64,000 nucleotides of DNA from Chloroflexia bacterium SDU3-3 (GTDB taxonomy: Bacteria; Chloroflexota; Chloroflexia; Chloroflexales; Roseiflexaceae), in NCBI GenBank assembly GCA_009268125.1, contig WBOU01000005.1, positions 1 to 64,000 of the forward strand, in the 5' to 3' direction. The position numbers and the translations under genes are program-made. Below are positions 51,527 to 60,100 of the stretch, in pieces (position 1 is the stretch's first letter; each line of letters begins with the position of its first letter). The notes beneath the pieces were generated by a model, which was not told the origin of the DNA, searched no databases, and saw only the letters and a program-made list of their open reading frames with translations.

Positions 51527-52913
51527 AGCGCCCGTAGGCGGCGGCCAGCTCGCGCAGCCGCACGTGCCGAACCCAGGCGTAGGTGTAGCACTTTTTGTCG
51601 AGGCAGTACGAGCGCAGCGTGCGCCCCTGGATGCCGGTGCCCACCTCTTTGCCCTTGCTCATATAGTCGATGCTAGCCTCCACCACCTCGTACTGCTCGG
51701 CGAGGGTGTACGAGCGCCCGCCGCGATCGACCCCGGCAAACGCGCCGACGTACAGGTTCACATGGCCCGCGACCCGGCCAGCCGTGCCCGAGGGGCCATA
51801 TAGCAGCACATCGCCCGGCAGCCAGTCGTTGGGCGCTGTCACCTCGATCAGCTTGGGATTGCGGTCGGGCACATAGTAGTCGGCCATGCTGGGGTTGGCG
51901 CTGCCGCCCCATTTGATATCGCAGCCCGCGCCTGCCAGCACCAGGCTGACCAGATCGGCGCAGACGATGTCTTTGTAGTGAAAGTCGTTGGGGTTGCCCA
52001 AGAAGCGGGCGCCGTAGCACATCTGCCGAAGGTTGGCCGGCAACAGGTCGAAGGTCTGGGCATCATCGCCCAGCGTGAAGAGGGCCAGGTCGATCACGCG
52101 GCGGGCCTTCTCGGGCAGCGAGCCATAGTCGGCGCGGGCGGTGCGCACCGTGCCGCTTGCGCCCCAGGCGGGCGCGAAGGTGGCTGGCTGGCTAGGCTGG
52201 GCCGCAAGCGGCATCAGCTGGATGTGCTGCGTAACCGCGCCGTTCAGCATCAGCGGCAGCACGTAGCGCACGTAGCCATCCACCTCCACCTGCAGCTCGC
52301 ACACGGCTGGCGATCCACCCAACGTAAGCTGGTAGCCGCCCTGCGCGTCGGTGGTGGCCTCGATTGTGGCGCGCGGCGCGGCATCGCTCTGCGGGATGAG
52401 GTAGGTGCGCTCGGGCCTGAACACGCGGCCATCGGCCACCAGCTGGGGATTGTAGAGCAGCGCCTGATCGCGAAACTGATCCCAGGTGATACCGGGCACC
52501 TTGCCCTGCACCTCTTTCACCCAGCAGTCCCACCGCGACCCCGAGAACCCCAGCAGCCGCCGCGTCCAGGTGAGCGGCACCACCGCCTGCGCCTCGGGGA
52601 TGAGGTAATCCTGCGCTGGCTTAAACACGCGACCATCGGCCACCAGCTGGGGGTTGTGCAGCAGCGCGCCGTCGCGAAACTGGTCCCAGGTGATACCGGG
52701 CACCTTGCCCTGCACCTCTTTCACCCAGCAGTCCCACCGCGACCCCGAGAACCCCAGCAGACGCCGCGTCCAGGTGATCTGCTGGCCCTGCGGCATTGCG
52801 GCAGCAGCCGCGCCCAGCGCCGCCGCCGGGCCAACCAGGCGCACCGAAACCCCGGCAATCGGCGCAAGGGTGGTGGCTCCGACAACCCGTCCAGACAACA
52901 TCATTGGTGGCAT
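51525..52913 (-). CDS. NlpC/P60-like protein with two near-identical LysM-like modules
   Basis: A 462-residue protein. Residues 6-30 look like the first strands of a carboxypeptidase-regulatory-like beta domain (SGRVVGATTLAPIAGVSVRLVG) and residues about 178-220 like its end (TTDAQGGYQLTL..VEVDGYVRYVLPL). Between them lie two near-identical 60-residue modules (47-106, 115-174), each with RWDCWVKEVQGK and a NPQLVADGRVF..YLIP end reminiscent of LysM. The C-terminal domain has Cys318 (VCADL) and His384 (GHVNLYVG) with DWLPGDVLLYG, the NlpC/P60 pattern of cell-wall hydrolases. No signal peptide is visible. AGAAGGAA precedes the ATG. Confidence 0.8.
   Translation of the reverse strand: MPPMMLSGRVVGATTLAPIAGVSVRLVGPAAALGAAAAAMPQGQQITWTRRLLGFSGSRWDCWVKEVQGKVPGITWDQFRDGALLHNPQLVADGRVFKPAQDYLIPEAQAVVPLTWTRRLLGFSGSRWDCWVKEVQGKVPGITWDQFRDQALLYNPQLVADGRVFRPERTYLIPQSDAAPRATIEATTDAQGGYQLTLGGSPAVCELQVEVDGYVRYVLPLMLNGAVTQHIQLMPLAAQPSQPATFAPAWGASGTVRTARADYGSLPEKARRVIDLALFTLGDDAQTFDLLPANLRQMCYGARFLGNPNDFHYKDIVCADLVSLVLAGAGCDIKWGGSANPSMADYYVPDRNPKLIEVTAPNDWLPGDVLLYGPSGTAGRVAGHVNLYVGAFAGVDRGGRSYTLAEQYEVVEASIDYMSKGKEVGTGIQGRTLRSYCLDKKCYTYAWVRHVRLRELAAAYGR
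52400..52775 (-). repeat. Intragenic tandem duplication, 204-bp period
   Basis: Two blocks of more than 100 bases, about 52467-52570 and 52671-52774, are identical at nearly every position and offset by exactly 204 bases (68 codons). The identity extends through synonymous sites, so the duplication is recent or kept uniform by conversion. Confidence 0.9.
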
Positions 52914-53010
52914 CTATCGCTTCCTTCTAGTGTTATGAGTCGGCGCAAGGAGCGATGCAGCGCTCTAGGGCGATTATAGCGGCTCGCAAGCCCCGCCACA
53001 TAAGCGAATT

Positions 53011-53019
53011 TGCTATAAT
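53011..53019 (+). promoter_or_regulatory. Extended -10 promoter of the DUF2085 / TlpA gene group
   Basis: TGCTATAAT, a consensus -10 with TG extension, 34 bases before the first start codon. The -35 region is weak. Confidence 0.6.
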
Positions 53020-53053
53020 ACCTGCGCAAAAACCGGAACAACTAGGACCATCC

Positions 53054-53608
53054 ATGATCGAAACCACATCGCGACCGCGCTGGGAGCAGCAGATAAACAA
53101 CGGAGTCCGCTGGGCGCTCCGCCACTGGCTGCTGATGATGAACAGCATTGTCTTCCTCTACGGCGGGCTGCCGTGGCTCTCGCCGATCGCACATGTGCTG
53201 GGGCTGCACTGGCTGGGTAGCGCGATCTTTCTGGTCTACTCGCGGCTGTGCCACCAGAAGCCCGGCCAATCGTTTTTTCTCGATGGCTACCAGGTGGCCT
53301 TCTGCGAGCGCGAGACGGCCATGTACACCTGTCTGTTTGTGGGCGGTCTACTGTTCCACCTGGTGCGCACGCGGGTGCGCCCCGCACGGCTGTGGGTGGG
53401 CGCGCTGCTGCTGCTGCCCATGCTGCTGGATGGCGGCAGCCAGCTGATCGACGACGTGTTCCACACCTCGCTGCGCGGTACCGATGATACGATCGGATCG
53501 TTCAACTTCTGGACCCGCATGATCACGGGCCTGCTGTTCGCCATCGCCACGCTGATCACTGTCTACCCACGCCTGCAGCGCGACCTGCGGGATATCGATA
53601 TCGCCTAG
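53054..53608 (+). CDS. DUF2085 membrane protein (first copy)
   Basis: A 184-residue membrane protein with three to four hydrophobic segments. The family core is seen at about residues 63-90: a first Cys in RLCHQKPGQSFFLDG, a second Cys in VAFCERETAMYTC, where relatives have a CxR-x-x-x-Y pattern. Function of DUF2085 is unknown. AGGA lies 6 bases before ATG 53054. It is followed by a thioredoxin-like lipoprotein and a second DUF2085 gene on the same strand with short gaps. Confidence 0.82.
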   Translation: MIETTSRPRWEQQINNGVRWALRHWLLMMNSIVFLYGGLPWLSPIAHVLGLHWLGSAIFLVYSRLCHQKPGQSFFLDGYQVAFCERETAMYTCLFVGGLLFHLVRTRVRPARLWVGALLLLPMLLDGGSQLIDDVFHTSLRGTDDTIGSFNFWTRMITGLLFAIATLITVYPRLQRDLRDIDIA

Positions 53609-53648
53609 CTACCGCGCGGGTATCGCCCGCGCAGCCCCGAGGAGAGCC

Positions 53649-54221
53649 GTGAGACGATTTTCTTTCGCCGCCCTGGCGCTGGCCATGCTGCTAGCCGGGT
53701 GTGCCAGCCAGCCCACCGCGTCGGCCCCGGCCGCTGCGGTGGACAGCAACCCCAATGCCAAAATCGCCGTCGCATCCAAGCTGATCGACAGCGGCGCACC
53801 ATCCATCCCCGATGTGGGCCAGGCCGCGCCGGATTTCGAGTTCACCATGGCCGACGGCACGGCCAAAAAGCTGAGCGACCTGCGCGGCAAAAAGGTGATC
53901 GTAAACTTCTGGGCGACGTGGTGCGAGCCATGCCGCGAGGAGATGCCCGATCTCGATAAGGTGCAGCAGGAGTATGGCGACAGCCTAGTGATCCTGGGTG
54001 TCAACAAGGCCGAGTCGCTTGAGCAGATCAGCCAGTTCACCACCGAGCTGCCGGTGAGCTTCGCGCTGGTGGCCAACCCCGATGGCGATATCTCGCAGCG
54101 CTACTTCACACGCACGGTGCCAAACAGCTATTTTCTCAACACCGATGGGACGATCGGCGCGCGCGAGCTGAAGATCATGGACTACAAGACGATCAAGAGC
54201 GCGCTCGATTCCCTCCACTAG
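53649..54221 (+). CDS. TlpA/ResA-like thioredoxin-fold lipoprotein
   Basis: A 190-residue exported lipoprotein: signal peptide with lipobox LLAGC (lipidated Cys18), then a TlpA-type thioredoxin domain (about 55-190) with the redox pair in WCEPC (Cys92, Cys95) and a cis-Pro region TVPNSYFL. Such proteins reduce disulfides outside the membrane, for example in cytochrome c or oxidase assembly. GTG start with AGGAGA in front. It lies between two DUF2085 genes, each with conserved Cys, which suggests a common redox task. Confidence 0.9.
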   Translation: MRRFSFAALALAMLLAGCASQPTASAPAAAVDSNPNAKIAVASKLIDSGAPSIPDVGQAAPDFEFTMADGTAKKLSDLRGKKVIVNFWATWCEPCREEMPDLDKVQQEYGDSLVILGVNKAESLEQISQFTTELPVSFALVANPDGDISQRYFTRTVPNSYFLNTDGTIGARELKIMDYKTIKSALDSLH

Positions 54222-54271
54222 CGCCCGCCGCACGCATAGTCCGTGCGATGGGCCACAGGTCAGGTCACACC

Positions 54272-55132
54272 ATGCAACACTCCCCCGATGAGATCCTTGA
54301 GATGGCGCGGCGCGAGGTCTCGGCCCGCCACGAGCAGGAGCGCACCACCAAGCTCCACCGCGACTTGCCCTGGCGCTACGCCTTCATCGGCCTGGCCGGG
54401 GCGCTGCTGCTGGGCCTGCTGGCCTGGCCAGGGGCCGCGCTGAACTGGAAGATGTACGCCGTGGTGCACGGCGTGTGCGCCCAGATCCACAATGTGGAGG
54501 TCGGCGGGCTGCAGCTGCCGATCTGCGCGCGCAATACCGGCATCTACAGCAGCTTCCTGGTGACCTTTCTGATGCTGTTCGCCATCGGCAGGGGTCGCGC
54601 CGCCAAGCTGCCGCCCATACCGATCACCGTCACGCTGGTGCTCTTCATCCTGGCCATGGCGGCGGATGGCTTTAACTCGATGCTGCGCGACATGCTGCTG
54701 CCGCACCTCTACACGCCGCAGAACTGGCTGCGCACGCTCACCGGCACCGGCATGGGCGTGGCGGTGGCGGTGCTGCTGCTGATGGTGCTGAACGTGTCGC
54801 TGCGCAAGGATGCCGACCACGCGACACCGGTGATGCGCAGCTGGCTGGAGCTGGCGGGCGCGCTGGCGCTGAATCTGCTGGTGATGGCGGCGATGTATGG
54901 CAACATCAGCTTTATGTACTGGCCGATCGCGGCGAGCGCGTGGCTGGGCATCACCGGCGTGCTGTTCCTGGTGAACCTGCTGGTCTCGGCCCTGGCCATG
55001 GGCTACGATAGCAAGATCGAGCGGCTGGCCCAGCTGGCCAGGCCGGGCACGCTGGCGCTGGTGCTGACCCTGGTCGAGCTTGGGCTGATGTCATCCATCC
55101 GCTTCTACTTCGAGGGCCGAGGGCTGATGTAG
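54272..55132 (+). CDS. DUF2085 membrane protein (second copy)
   Basis: A 286-residue protein: a charged N-terminus, one membrane segment (about 40-58), the DUF2085 core VHGVCAQIHNVEVGG..PICARNTGIYSS (Cys at about 69 and 85, with the CARNTGIY signature intact), then five or so more membrane segments. ATG 54272 has an AGGT in front; 54248 is an alternative. It is longer than the first copy and may be a fusion of the DUF2085 unit to extra helices. Confidence 0.82.
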   Translation: MQHSPDEILEMARREVSARHEQERTTKLHRDLPWRYAFIGLAGALLLGLLAWPGAALNWKMYAVVHGVCAQIHNVEVGGLQLPICARNTGIYSSFLVTFLMLFAIGRGRAAKLPPIPITVTLVLFILAMAADGFNSMLRDMLLPHLYTPQNWLRTLTGTGMGVAVAVLLLMVLNVSLRKDADHATPVMRSWLELAGALALNLLVMAAMYGNISFMYWPIAASAWLGITGVLFLVNLLVSALAMGYDSKIERLAQLARPGTLALVLTLVELGLMSSIRFYFEGRGLM

Positions 55133-55149
55133 CACCCGCAGACGCGCAA

Positions 55150-55182
55150 AAAGGCCGCCCCACGCAATGTGGGGCGGCCTTT
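55150..55182. terminator. Bidirectional terminator between convergent genes
   Basis: AAAGGCCGCCCCAC (55150-55163) pairs with GTGGGGCGGCCTTT (55169-55182) across a 5-base loop, with A and T at the ends for both strands. Confidence 0.9.
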
Positions 55183-55202
55183 CGTTTCCGTGGGGCAGAG
55201 GG

Positions 55203-56384
55203 CTACTCGCCGGCGACTTCCTCGCTGGCGACTTCCTCGCTGGCCTCGGCAGCCTCGGTCTCAGTGCCGTCGTCGTTCAGGCGGCGGATGCTGAGGCCCA
55301 TGCGCTGGCGCTGCTTGTCCAGGCTGATGATCTTCGCCGTGACCGTCTGGCCAGGCTGGAGCAGGTCGCGCGGCTGAGCCTGCGGGTCCACGTTCAGCTC
55401 GCTGGCGTGGATCAGGCCCTCGACGGCCTCCTCGATCTGCACGAACGCGCCGAACGGCGTGACGTTCGTCACCGGGCCGCTGACCAGCTGGCCAAGGGCG
55501 TAGCGCTGGTCGATCGTCTCCCAGGGGTTCGACTGGAGGCGGCGGAGGCTCAGGCCGATGCGCTCGCGCTCGGCATCAACCTCGACGACCATGACCTTGA
55601 CTTCCTGGCCGGGCGAGAGCACCTCGCGCGGGTGGTTGACGCGCTGCCACGACAGCTCGGAGATGTGCGCAAGGCCATCCGCGCCGCCCAGGTCGATGAA
55701 CGCGCCGAAGTTGGTGAGCTGGTTGACGCGGCCCGTGAGCACGTCGCCCGGCTGAAGCTCGGTGAGCAGCCGGTGCTTCTGCGCCTTGCGCCACTCCTGA
55801 GTCGCAAGCCGCTCGGAGAGCACCAGGCGGTTGCGCTCGCGGTCGACCTCGATCACCTTCAGCGGGATGTTCTGGTTGACCATCCGCTGCAGCGCCTGCT
55901 GGCGCTCCTCGGCGGCGGTGCGGCCATGGAGCTGCGCCACCTGCGAGGCCGGAACGAAGCCGCGGATGCGGTTGAACTGCACCAGCAGGCCACCCTTGTT
56001 GTAGCCAACAACCATGCCCTGCACGATGCCGCCCTCGCTCTGGAGCCGAGCAGCCTCTTCCCAGTCTTTTGCAACCTGAACCATCGTCAGCGAGAGGATC
56101 AGCTCGCCGTCGCGGTTCTCGGGGTCCTGCACATAAACCTGAATAGAATCGCCAACCTTGACATTTTTTGTAAACTCTTCGCCCATGGACTTCAAATCGC
56201 TCTGGGGGATCACGCCCTCGCGCTTGGTGCCGATCGAGACCAGGATCAGGTCGTTCTCGATGCGGATCACCATGCCGTCGCGAAGCTCACCCCGCTGAGG
56301 CGTGGCATAATCATACTCGTCCAGAAGGCGCGTCCAGTCAAGCTCTTCGACGTCCTGTTCGGAACTAACAGGAGACACGTTCAT
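55203..56384 (-). CDS. rpsA: 30S ribosomal protein S1-like protein, four S1 domains
   Basis: A 393-residue protein with four S1 RNA-binding repeats (about 31-105, 118-190, 206-275, 291-361), the third and fourth with the canonical TNFGAFIDLGGADGLAHISEL and TPFGAFVQIEEAVEGLIHASEL ends. Four-domain S1 is usual outside Proteobacteria. It ends in an acidic tail with a duplicated SEEVA. ATG 56384 has TGGAGG 6 bases upstream. It has a consensus promoter 290 bases upstream, so a long untranslated leader is present. Confidence 0.92.
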   Translation of the reverse strand: MNVSPVSSEQDVEELDWTRLLDEYDYATPQRGELRDGMVIRIENDLILVSIGTKREGVIPQSDLKSMGEEFTKNVKVGDSIQVYVQDPENRDGELILSLTMVQVAKDWEEAARLQSEGGIVQGMVVGYNKGGLLVQFNRIRGFVPASQVAQLHGRTAAEERQQALQRMVNQNIPLKVIEVDRERNRLVLSERLATQEWRKAQKHRLLTELQPGDVLTGRVNQLTNFGAFIDLGGADGLAHISELSWQRVNHPREVLSPGQEVKVMVVEVDAERERIGLSLRRLQSNPWETIDQRYALGQLVSGPVTNVTPFGAFVQIEEAVEGLIHASELNVDPQAQPRDLLQPGQTVTAKIISLDKQRQRMGLSIRRLNDDGTETEAAEASEEVASEEVAGE

Positions 56385-56680
56385 CCAAAGCCTCCAAAAC
56401 CAAAGAATTGGGTTGCCTGCTGCGCTGCCGCTCGCACCAGTCTCGAATAATGGCCCGCCTCGCGTAGGCAGTGGCAGCACGGCGCGACAGGGCTAGGGTG
56501 CACGGGCTAGTAAATAATCAAAAGCGCCGTGTCAGCCAGTAGCCACAGTCATGGGCCGGTGCCCGCGAAGGCTCCGCGCTGGACATCTCGTGTGTTGGTC
56601 TCGGCATTGGAAAGTCGAGTCGTAACAGAGGAGGAGGCCCGAGGCGGAATATATGGGAACGACTATGTACAACCTTGGGC
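56385..56680 (-). other. 290-base untranslated leader of the S1 gene
   Basis: Between the consensus promoter and the S1 start there is no gene on the minus strand. Ribosomal protein S1 genes are often autoregulated through their leader, so this RNA could carry such a site; I cannot name a structure with confidence. Confidence 0.5.
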
Positions 56681-56709
56681 ATTATACCGTGTGGCCTAGG
56701 GGCTGTCAA
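56681..56709 (-). promoter_or_regulatory. Perfect-consensus promoter of the S1 gene
   Basis: On the minus strand TTGACA (56709-56704), 17 bases, TATAAT (56686-56681), both hexamers and spacing at consensus. Confidence 0.9.
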
Positions 56710-56921
56710 GCAAATCTGCAGGGCAATCTTGCGGCTATCTGTACCCGATTTTTTCTTCCACATCGGCTGCATTGCCCCGCCAAATGCATAACGGCGGGCA
56801 AAACCCGGGCAGAATAGCTTTACACAGCTGATACGGCGGCATGTCGTTTCAAGACAACCGCGCGGCATCCATGGTACTCTATCCGCAAAAGAACGCTCAG
56901 AAGGAAGATGTGGGCGAGAAC

Positions 56922-57824
56922 ATGGCGATCCTGTTTGTGTTTCTGGATGGCGTCGGCCTCGCGCCCGCCAGTGCCGACAACCCCCTGACCGACGCGCCCA
57001 CCCCGGCGCTGCGCGCCCTGCTGGGTGGGCCGCTGGTGATCGAGACCGCCCGCCTGCCGCAGCGGCCCGGCCTGCTGCTGCGCCCGATCGATGCGACGCT
57101 GGGGGTGGAGGGCACGCCCCAGAGCGGCACTGGCCAGACGGCCATGCTGGCCGGGGTAAACGCGCCTGCGCTGCATGGCCGCCACCAGCCCCACGTGCCG
57201 CCGGTGGCGCTGCGCCCGCTGCTGGCCGAGCGCAGCATCCTGCGCCGCGTGGTGGATGCAGGCGGGCGCGCGACCTTCGCCAACGCCTTCACGCCCGGCT
57301 ACTGGGAGGCCCTGGCCACCCGGCGGGCGCGCCGCTCGGCCAGCGTGATCGCCGCCGAGGGCGCGGGCCTAGCGTTCCGCACCGCCGAGGATCTGCGGCG
57401 CGGGCAAGCGCTCTCATGGGATATCACGGGTGCGGCGCTGCGGGCCGCCGGGCTGGACATCCCGTCGATCACGCCGCAGCAGGCGGGCGCGGCGCTGGCC
57501 GCCCTGGCCCACAACCACGACCTGGTGTTCTACGAGAACTTTATGACCGATCTGGCCGGGCACGGGCGGCTCACCATGGGGCTAGACCAGATCTTTGGCC
57601 TGATCGACGCGCTGCTGGGGGCCGCGCTGGAGCACATGCGCCCACAGGACACCCTGGTGCTCACCAGCGACCACGGCAACGTGGAGAGCCTGAGCGCGCC
57701 CAACCACACCCGCAACCCAGTGCCGCTGCTGGCGGTCGGCCCGGATGCCCAGCGCTTCGCCCAGATCGAGGATCTCAGCCAGCTGGCTGATGGTATGATG
57801 GATGTGATCTTCTCTCGGCGCTAG
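56922..57824 (+). CDS. Alkaline-phosphatase-superfamily metalloenzyme
   Basis: A 300-residue protein of the phosphopentomutase / phosphoglycerate mutase-like metalloenzyme group: FLDGVG (metal Asp9), GTPQSGTGQTAML holding the usual Thr/Ser of the catalytic site, FYENFMTDLAGHG and TSDHGNVE as the second metal site (Asp, His). It is shorter than phosphoglycerate mutase (about 510) and phosphopentomutase (about 390), so neither name fits. Start at ATG 56922; the frame runs back to 56841. Substrate not known. NAD kinase follows 88 bases on. Confidence 0.83.
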   Translation: MAILFVFLDGVGLAPASADNPLTDAPTPALRALLGGPLVIETARLPQRPGLLLRPIDATLGVEGTPQSGTGQTAMLAGVNAPALHGRHQPHVPPVALRPLLAERSILRRVVDAGGRATFANAFTPGYWEALATRRARRSASVIAAEGAGLAFRTAEDLRRGQALSWDITGAALRAAGLDIPSITPQQAGAALAALAHNHDLVFYENFMTDLAGHGRLTMGLDQIFGLIDALLGAALEHMRPQDTLVLTSDHGNVESLSAPNHTRNPVPLLAVGPDAQRFAQIEDLSQLADGMMDVIFSRR

Positions 57825-57912
57825 AGCGGGCAGCATGTGCGGCGCGGCACAGCGGGCAATGGATGCTCTGCGACCCCGTATCTCTTGCGCCTTTATGCCC
57901 TACGAGGTATCT

Positions 57913-58749
57913 ATGCGCCGCATTGGCGTTCTCTACAACCCGCTCTCCGAGCAGTCGATCAACACCTCGCTCCAGGTCTCGCGCTGGCTCGAAGCCCAGG
58001 GCATCACCGTGTGGCGCGGGGTCTCGCACGAGGGCCGCGAGGAGCCGTCGGCCCTGGATGAGCTGGACCTGCTGGTGGCCCTGGGCGGCGATGGCACGGT
58101 GCTGCGCGCCGCCCACCTGGCCATGGCCAAGGGTGGCAACATCCCGGTGCTGCCGGTGGCGCTCGGCCACCTGAGCTTCATGGCCGAGCTGCAGCCCGAC
58201 GAGGTCTATCGCGGGCTGCAGATCCTGATCGAGGGCGGCGGCTGGCGCGACGAGCGCGCGCTGATCGACGCGACGATCTTCTGCGACTGCTGCGCGCCGC
58301 GCTATGTGACGGCACTGAATGAGATCATCGTGGGGCGCGGCGAGCTGAACCGCGTGGTGCAGGTGGAGGTCGAGATCTACGGGGCGGCGCTCACCACCTA
58401 CCTCTCCGACGGGGTGATCGTGGCCAGCGCCACAGGATCCACCGCCTACGCGCTCTCGGCGGGCGGGCCGATCATCGACCCGCGCTCGCGAGCGCTGGCC
58501 CTGGTGCCGCTGGCCGCGCACCTCACCAACCTGCCATCGCTGGTGCTGCACGAGGATGCGGTGATCCGCCTGCTGCTGCGCAGCCGCCACGCCGCCCTGT
58601 TCGCCGCCGATGGGCGCGAGAGCATCGCGCTGCACCCCGGCGACTACGTGGAGGTGCGGCGGGCGCAGCAGACGCTGACCTTCGCCCGCGTGCATCCGCC
58701 CACCGCCTTCTACACCGAGCTGACCAAGCGGCTGCGGCGCGAGAGCTAG
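57913..58749 (+). CDS. nadK: NAD kinase
   Basis: Makes NADP from NAD and ATP or polyphosphate. The 278-residue product has GGDGT (58-62, catalytic Asp60), the NAD-contacting ALNE region and ATGSTAYALSAGGP. ATG 57913 has GAGG 5 bases upstream. Its stop TAG shares the palindrome CTAG with the stop of the convergent nurA gene, so the coding regions overlap by 4 bases. Confidence 0.94.
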   Translation: MRRIGVLYNPLSEQSINTSLQVSRWLEAQGITVWRGVSHEGREEPSALDELDLLVALGGDGTVLRAAHLAMAKGGNIPVLPVALGHLSFMAELQPDEVYRGLQILIEGGGWRDERALIDATIFCDCCAPRYVTALNEIIVGRGELNRVVQVEVEIYGAALTTYLSDGVIVASATGSTAYALSAGGPIIDPRSRALALVPLAAHLTNLPSLVLHEDAVIRLLLRSRHAALFAADGRESIALHPGDYVEVRRAQQTLTFARVHPPTAFYTELTKRLRRES

Positions 58750-59954
58750 AGGCTGGGGCGCTGCTTGCTCTCGGCCTTGCGCGAGGATGAGGCGGGCAGG
58801 TCGGCGCGCAGCAGGCTGCCCTCGACGATGCTCATAAACGCCTTCTTGTCCGCCGAGCGCACAATAGCCTGCTCGTGGGCGCGGGCCAGCACCACCGGGT
58901 AGCCCTGGCCGCGCATGCACTGGTCGTAGATCAGGCTGTGCACGCGGTCGACCATGGCGCGGTCAAGCGCGACCCAGCGCGGGATCTCCACGCGGGCAAC
59001 CTCGCGGCCCACCCGCATGTAGAAAAAGTGGATGAGGTGCTGGCCGTACTTCTCCACATTGATCCGCGACATAGAGACGAAGATCGGCCCGCGCTGGCCC
59101 TCCTCCAGACCCTCCGCCAGGATCTCGGCGTCGGTCAGGCCATCGCACACCACGCAGGGCGGCTCGCTGCCGGCGGCCACCGCGCTGCACGAGCTGCACG
59201 TGGCCCCCCGGCCCTCGCTCACCTTCACATCCGGGCAGAACATGAGGCGGATGGTGCCCGCCACCTCGGGCGCGCGCGGCCTGCTGATGTAGGAGGCCAC
59301 GGGGATGCCGCGCTGCTGCATCGCCGTGAGGTACTCGAAGTAGGGCGTCAGGAACTCATCCTGCACCACGCGCTCGGCGTTGGCCAGCGTCCAGCGCACC
59401 AGCGTGCCATCCTGCAGCGCGATGCAGGGCAGGCTATCATCCAGAAACTCGTCGGCTAGGCCCACCAGGGCCACGCCCTCCTCCACATCGCGTCGCGAGC
59501 TAAGGTAGTTGCCCTCGATCGGGATGCGCCGCACGCCATCGCTCAGGTAGAGGTCTTCGTCGCGGTAGAACAGGGTCGGCTCGGCATTCAGGCGCGCCAT
59601 GGGCTGATCGCCGTAGCGGATGAACACGCGGCCAATGTTGATCACGTAGCACACCGCGATGCCGTGCCGCTCCACATCGATCTGCGAGCCGTCGGTGGCC
59701 ACCAGGGCGTAGGCCTCGGGGCGGAAGGGCAGGTCGACCACCGTGTCGAGCGGCTCGGTGGGCTGGGCAAACAGCCAGGCGGCGGTCTCGCGGCTCAGAT
59801 TCACGGCCTCGGCCCACTTGTGGTGCTCGGCGGCCTCCTCAAGGTAGCGGCCCAGGGCCAGCTGCTGGCGGCTCTGCTTGGCGTCGGCCTCCACGGCGAG
59901 CGAGCCGCTCATAGCCCGTATCTGCTTGCTGAGGTTGGAAAGATCCAGCGGCAT
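58746..59954 (-). CDS. NurA-domain nuclease
   Basis: A 402-residue NurA-type protein with the N-terminal catalytic ATDGSQ (Asp88) after a helical stretch, a middle RNase-H-like core and a C-terminal DRVHSLIYDQC region. NurA works with the HerA translocase in DNA end resection in archaea; many bacteria, including Chloroflexota, have related pairs. No herA is in the window. An insert has four Cys as CSSC and CVVC plus CPD (about 260-300), a likely zinc site. AAGGAG lies 7 bases before ATG 59954. Confidence 0.85.
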   Translation of the reverse strand: MPLDLSNLSKQIRAMSGSLAVEADAKQSRQQLALGRYLEEAAEHHKWAEAVNLSRETAAWLFAQPTEPLDTVVDLPFRPEAYALVATDGSQIDVERHGIAVCYVINIGRVFIRYGDQPMARLNAEPTLFYRDEDLYLSDGVRRIPIEGNYLSSRRDVEEGVALVGLADEFLDDSLPCIALQDGTLVRWTLANAERVVQDEFLTPYFEYLTAMQQRGIPVASYISRPRAPEVAGTIRLMFCPDVKVSEGRGATCSSCSAVAAGSEPPCVVCDGLTDAEILAEGLEEGQRGPIFVSMSRINVEKYGQHLIHFFYMRVGREVARVEIPRWVALDRAMVDRVHSLIYDQCMRGQGYPVVLARAHEQAIVRSADKKAFMSIVEGSLLRADLPASSSRKAESKQRPSL

Positions 59955-59988
59955 GATGCACTCCTTCGGGTGCGAACATCTGTGCGGT

Positions 59989-60017
59989 AGCATAGCATAG
60001 CGATTTTGGCGCGTCAA
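59989..60017 (-). promoter_or_regulatory. Promoter of the nurA gene, -35 supplied by a repeat end
   Basis: On the minus strand TTGACG (60017-60012), 17 bases, TATGCT (59994-59989). The block 60000-60017 is identical to 30933-30950. Confidence 0.65.
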
Positions 60018-60100
60018 GGCGGGGGGAAACGATTTACCACCAAGACTCCAAGGCACCAAGGTTTATAAGAAAACGAAAACCACGAAAGCGCGAATGGGCA
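60000..60100 (+). repeat. Dispersed intergenic repeat (copy at 60 kb)
   Basis: GCGATTTTGGCGCGTCAA (60000-60017), GGCGG, then TTTACCACCAAGACTCCAAG (60033-60052) and CACCAAGG, followed by CCACGAAAGCGCGAA. Same order as at 30933-31020. From 60103 a stretch like the hairpin repeat start (CCCAGCCCATCCAGCGAAGG) follows, degenerate. Confidence 0.85.
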
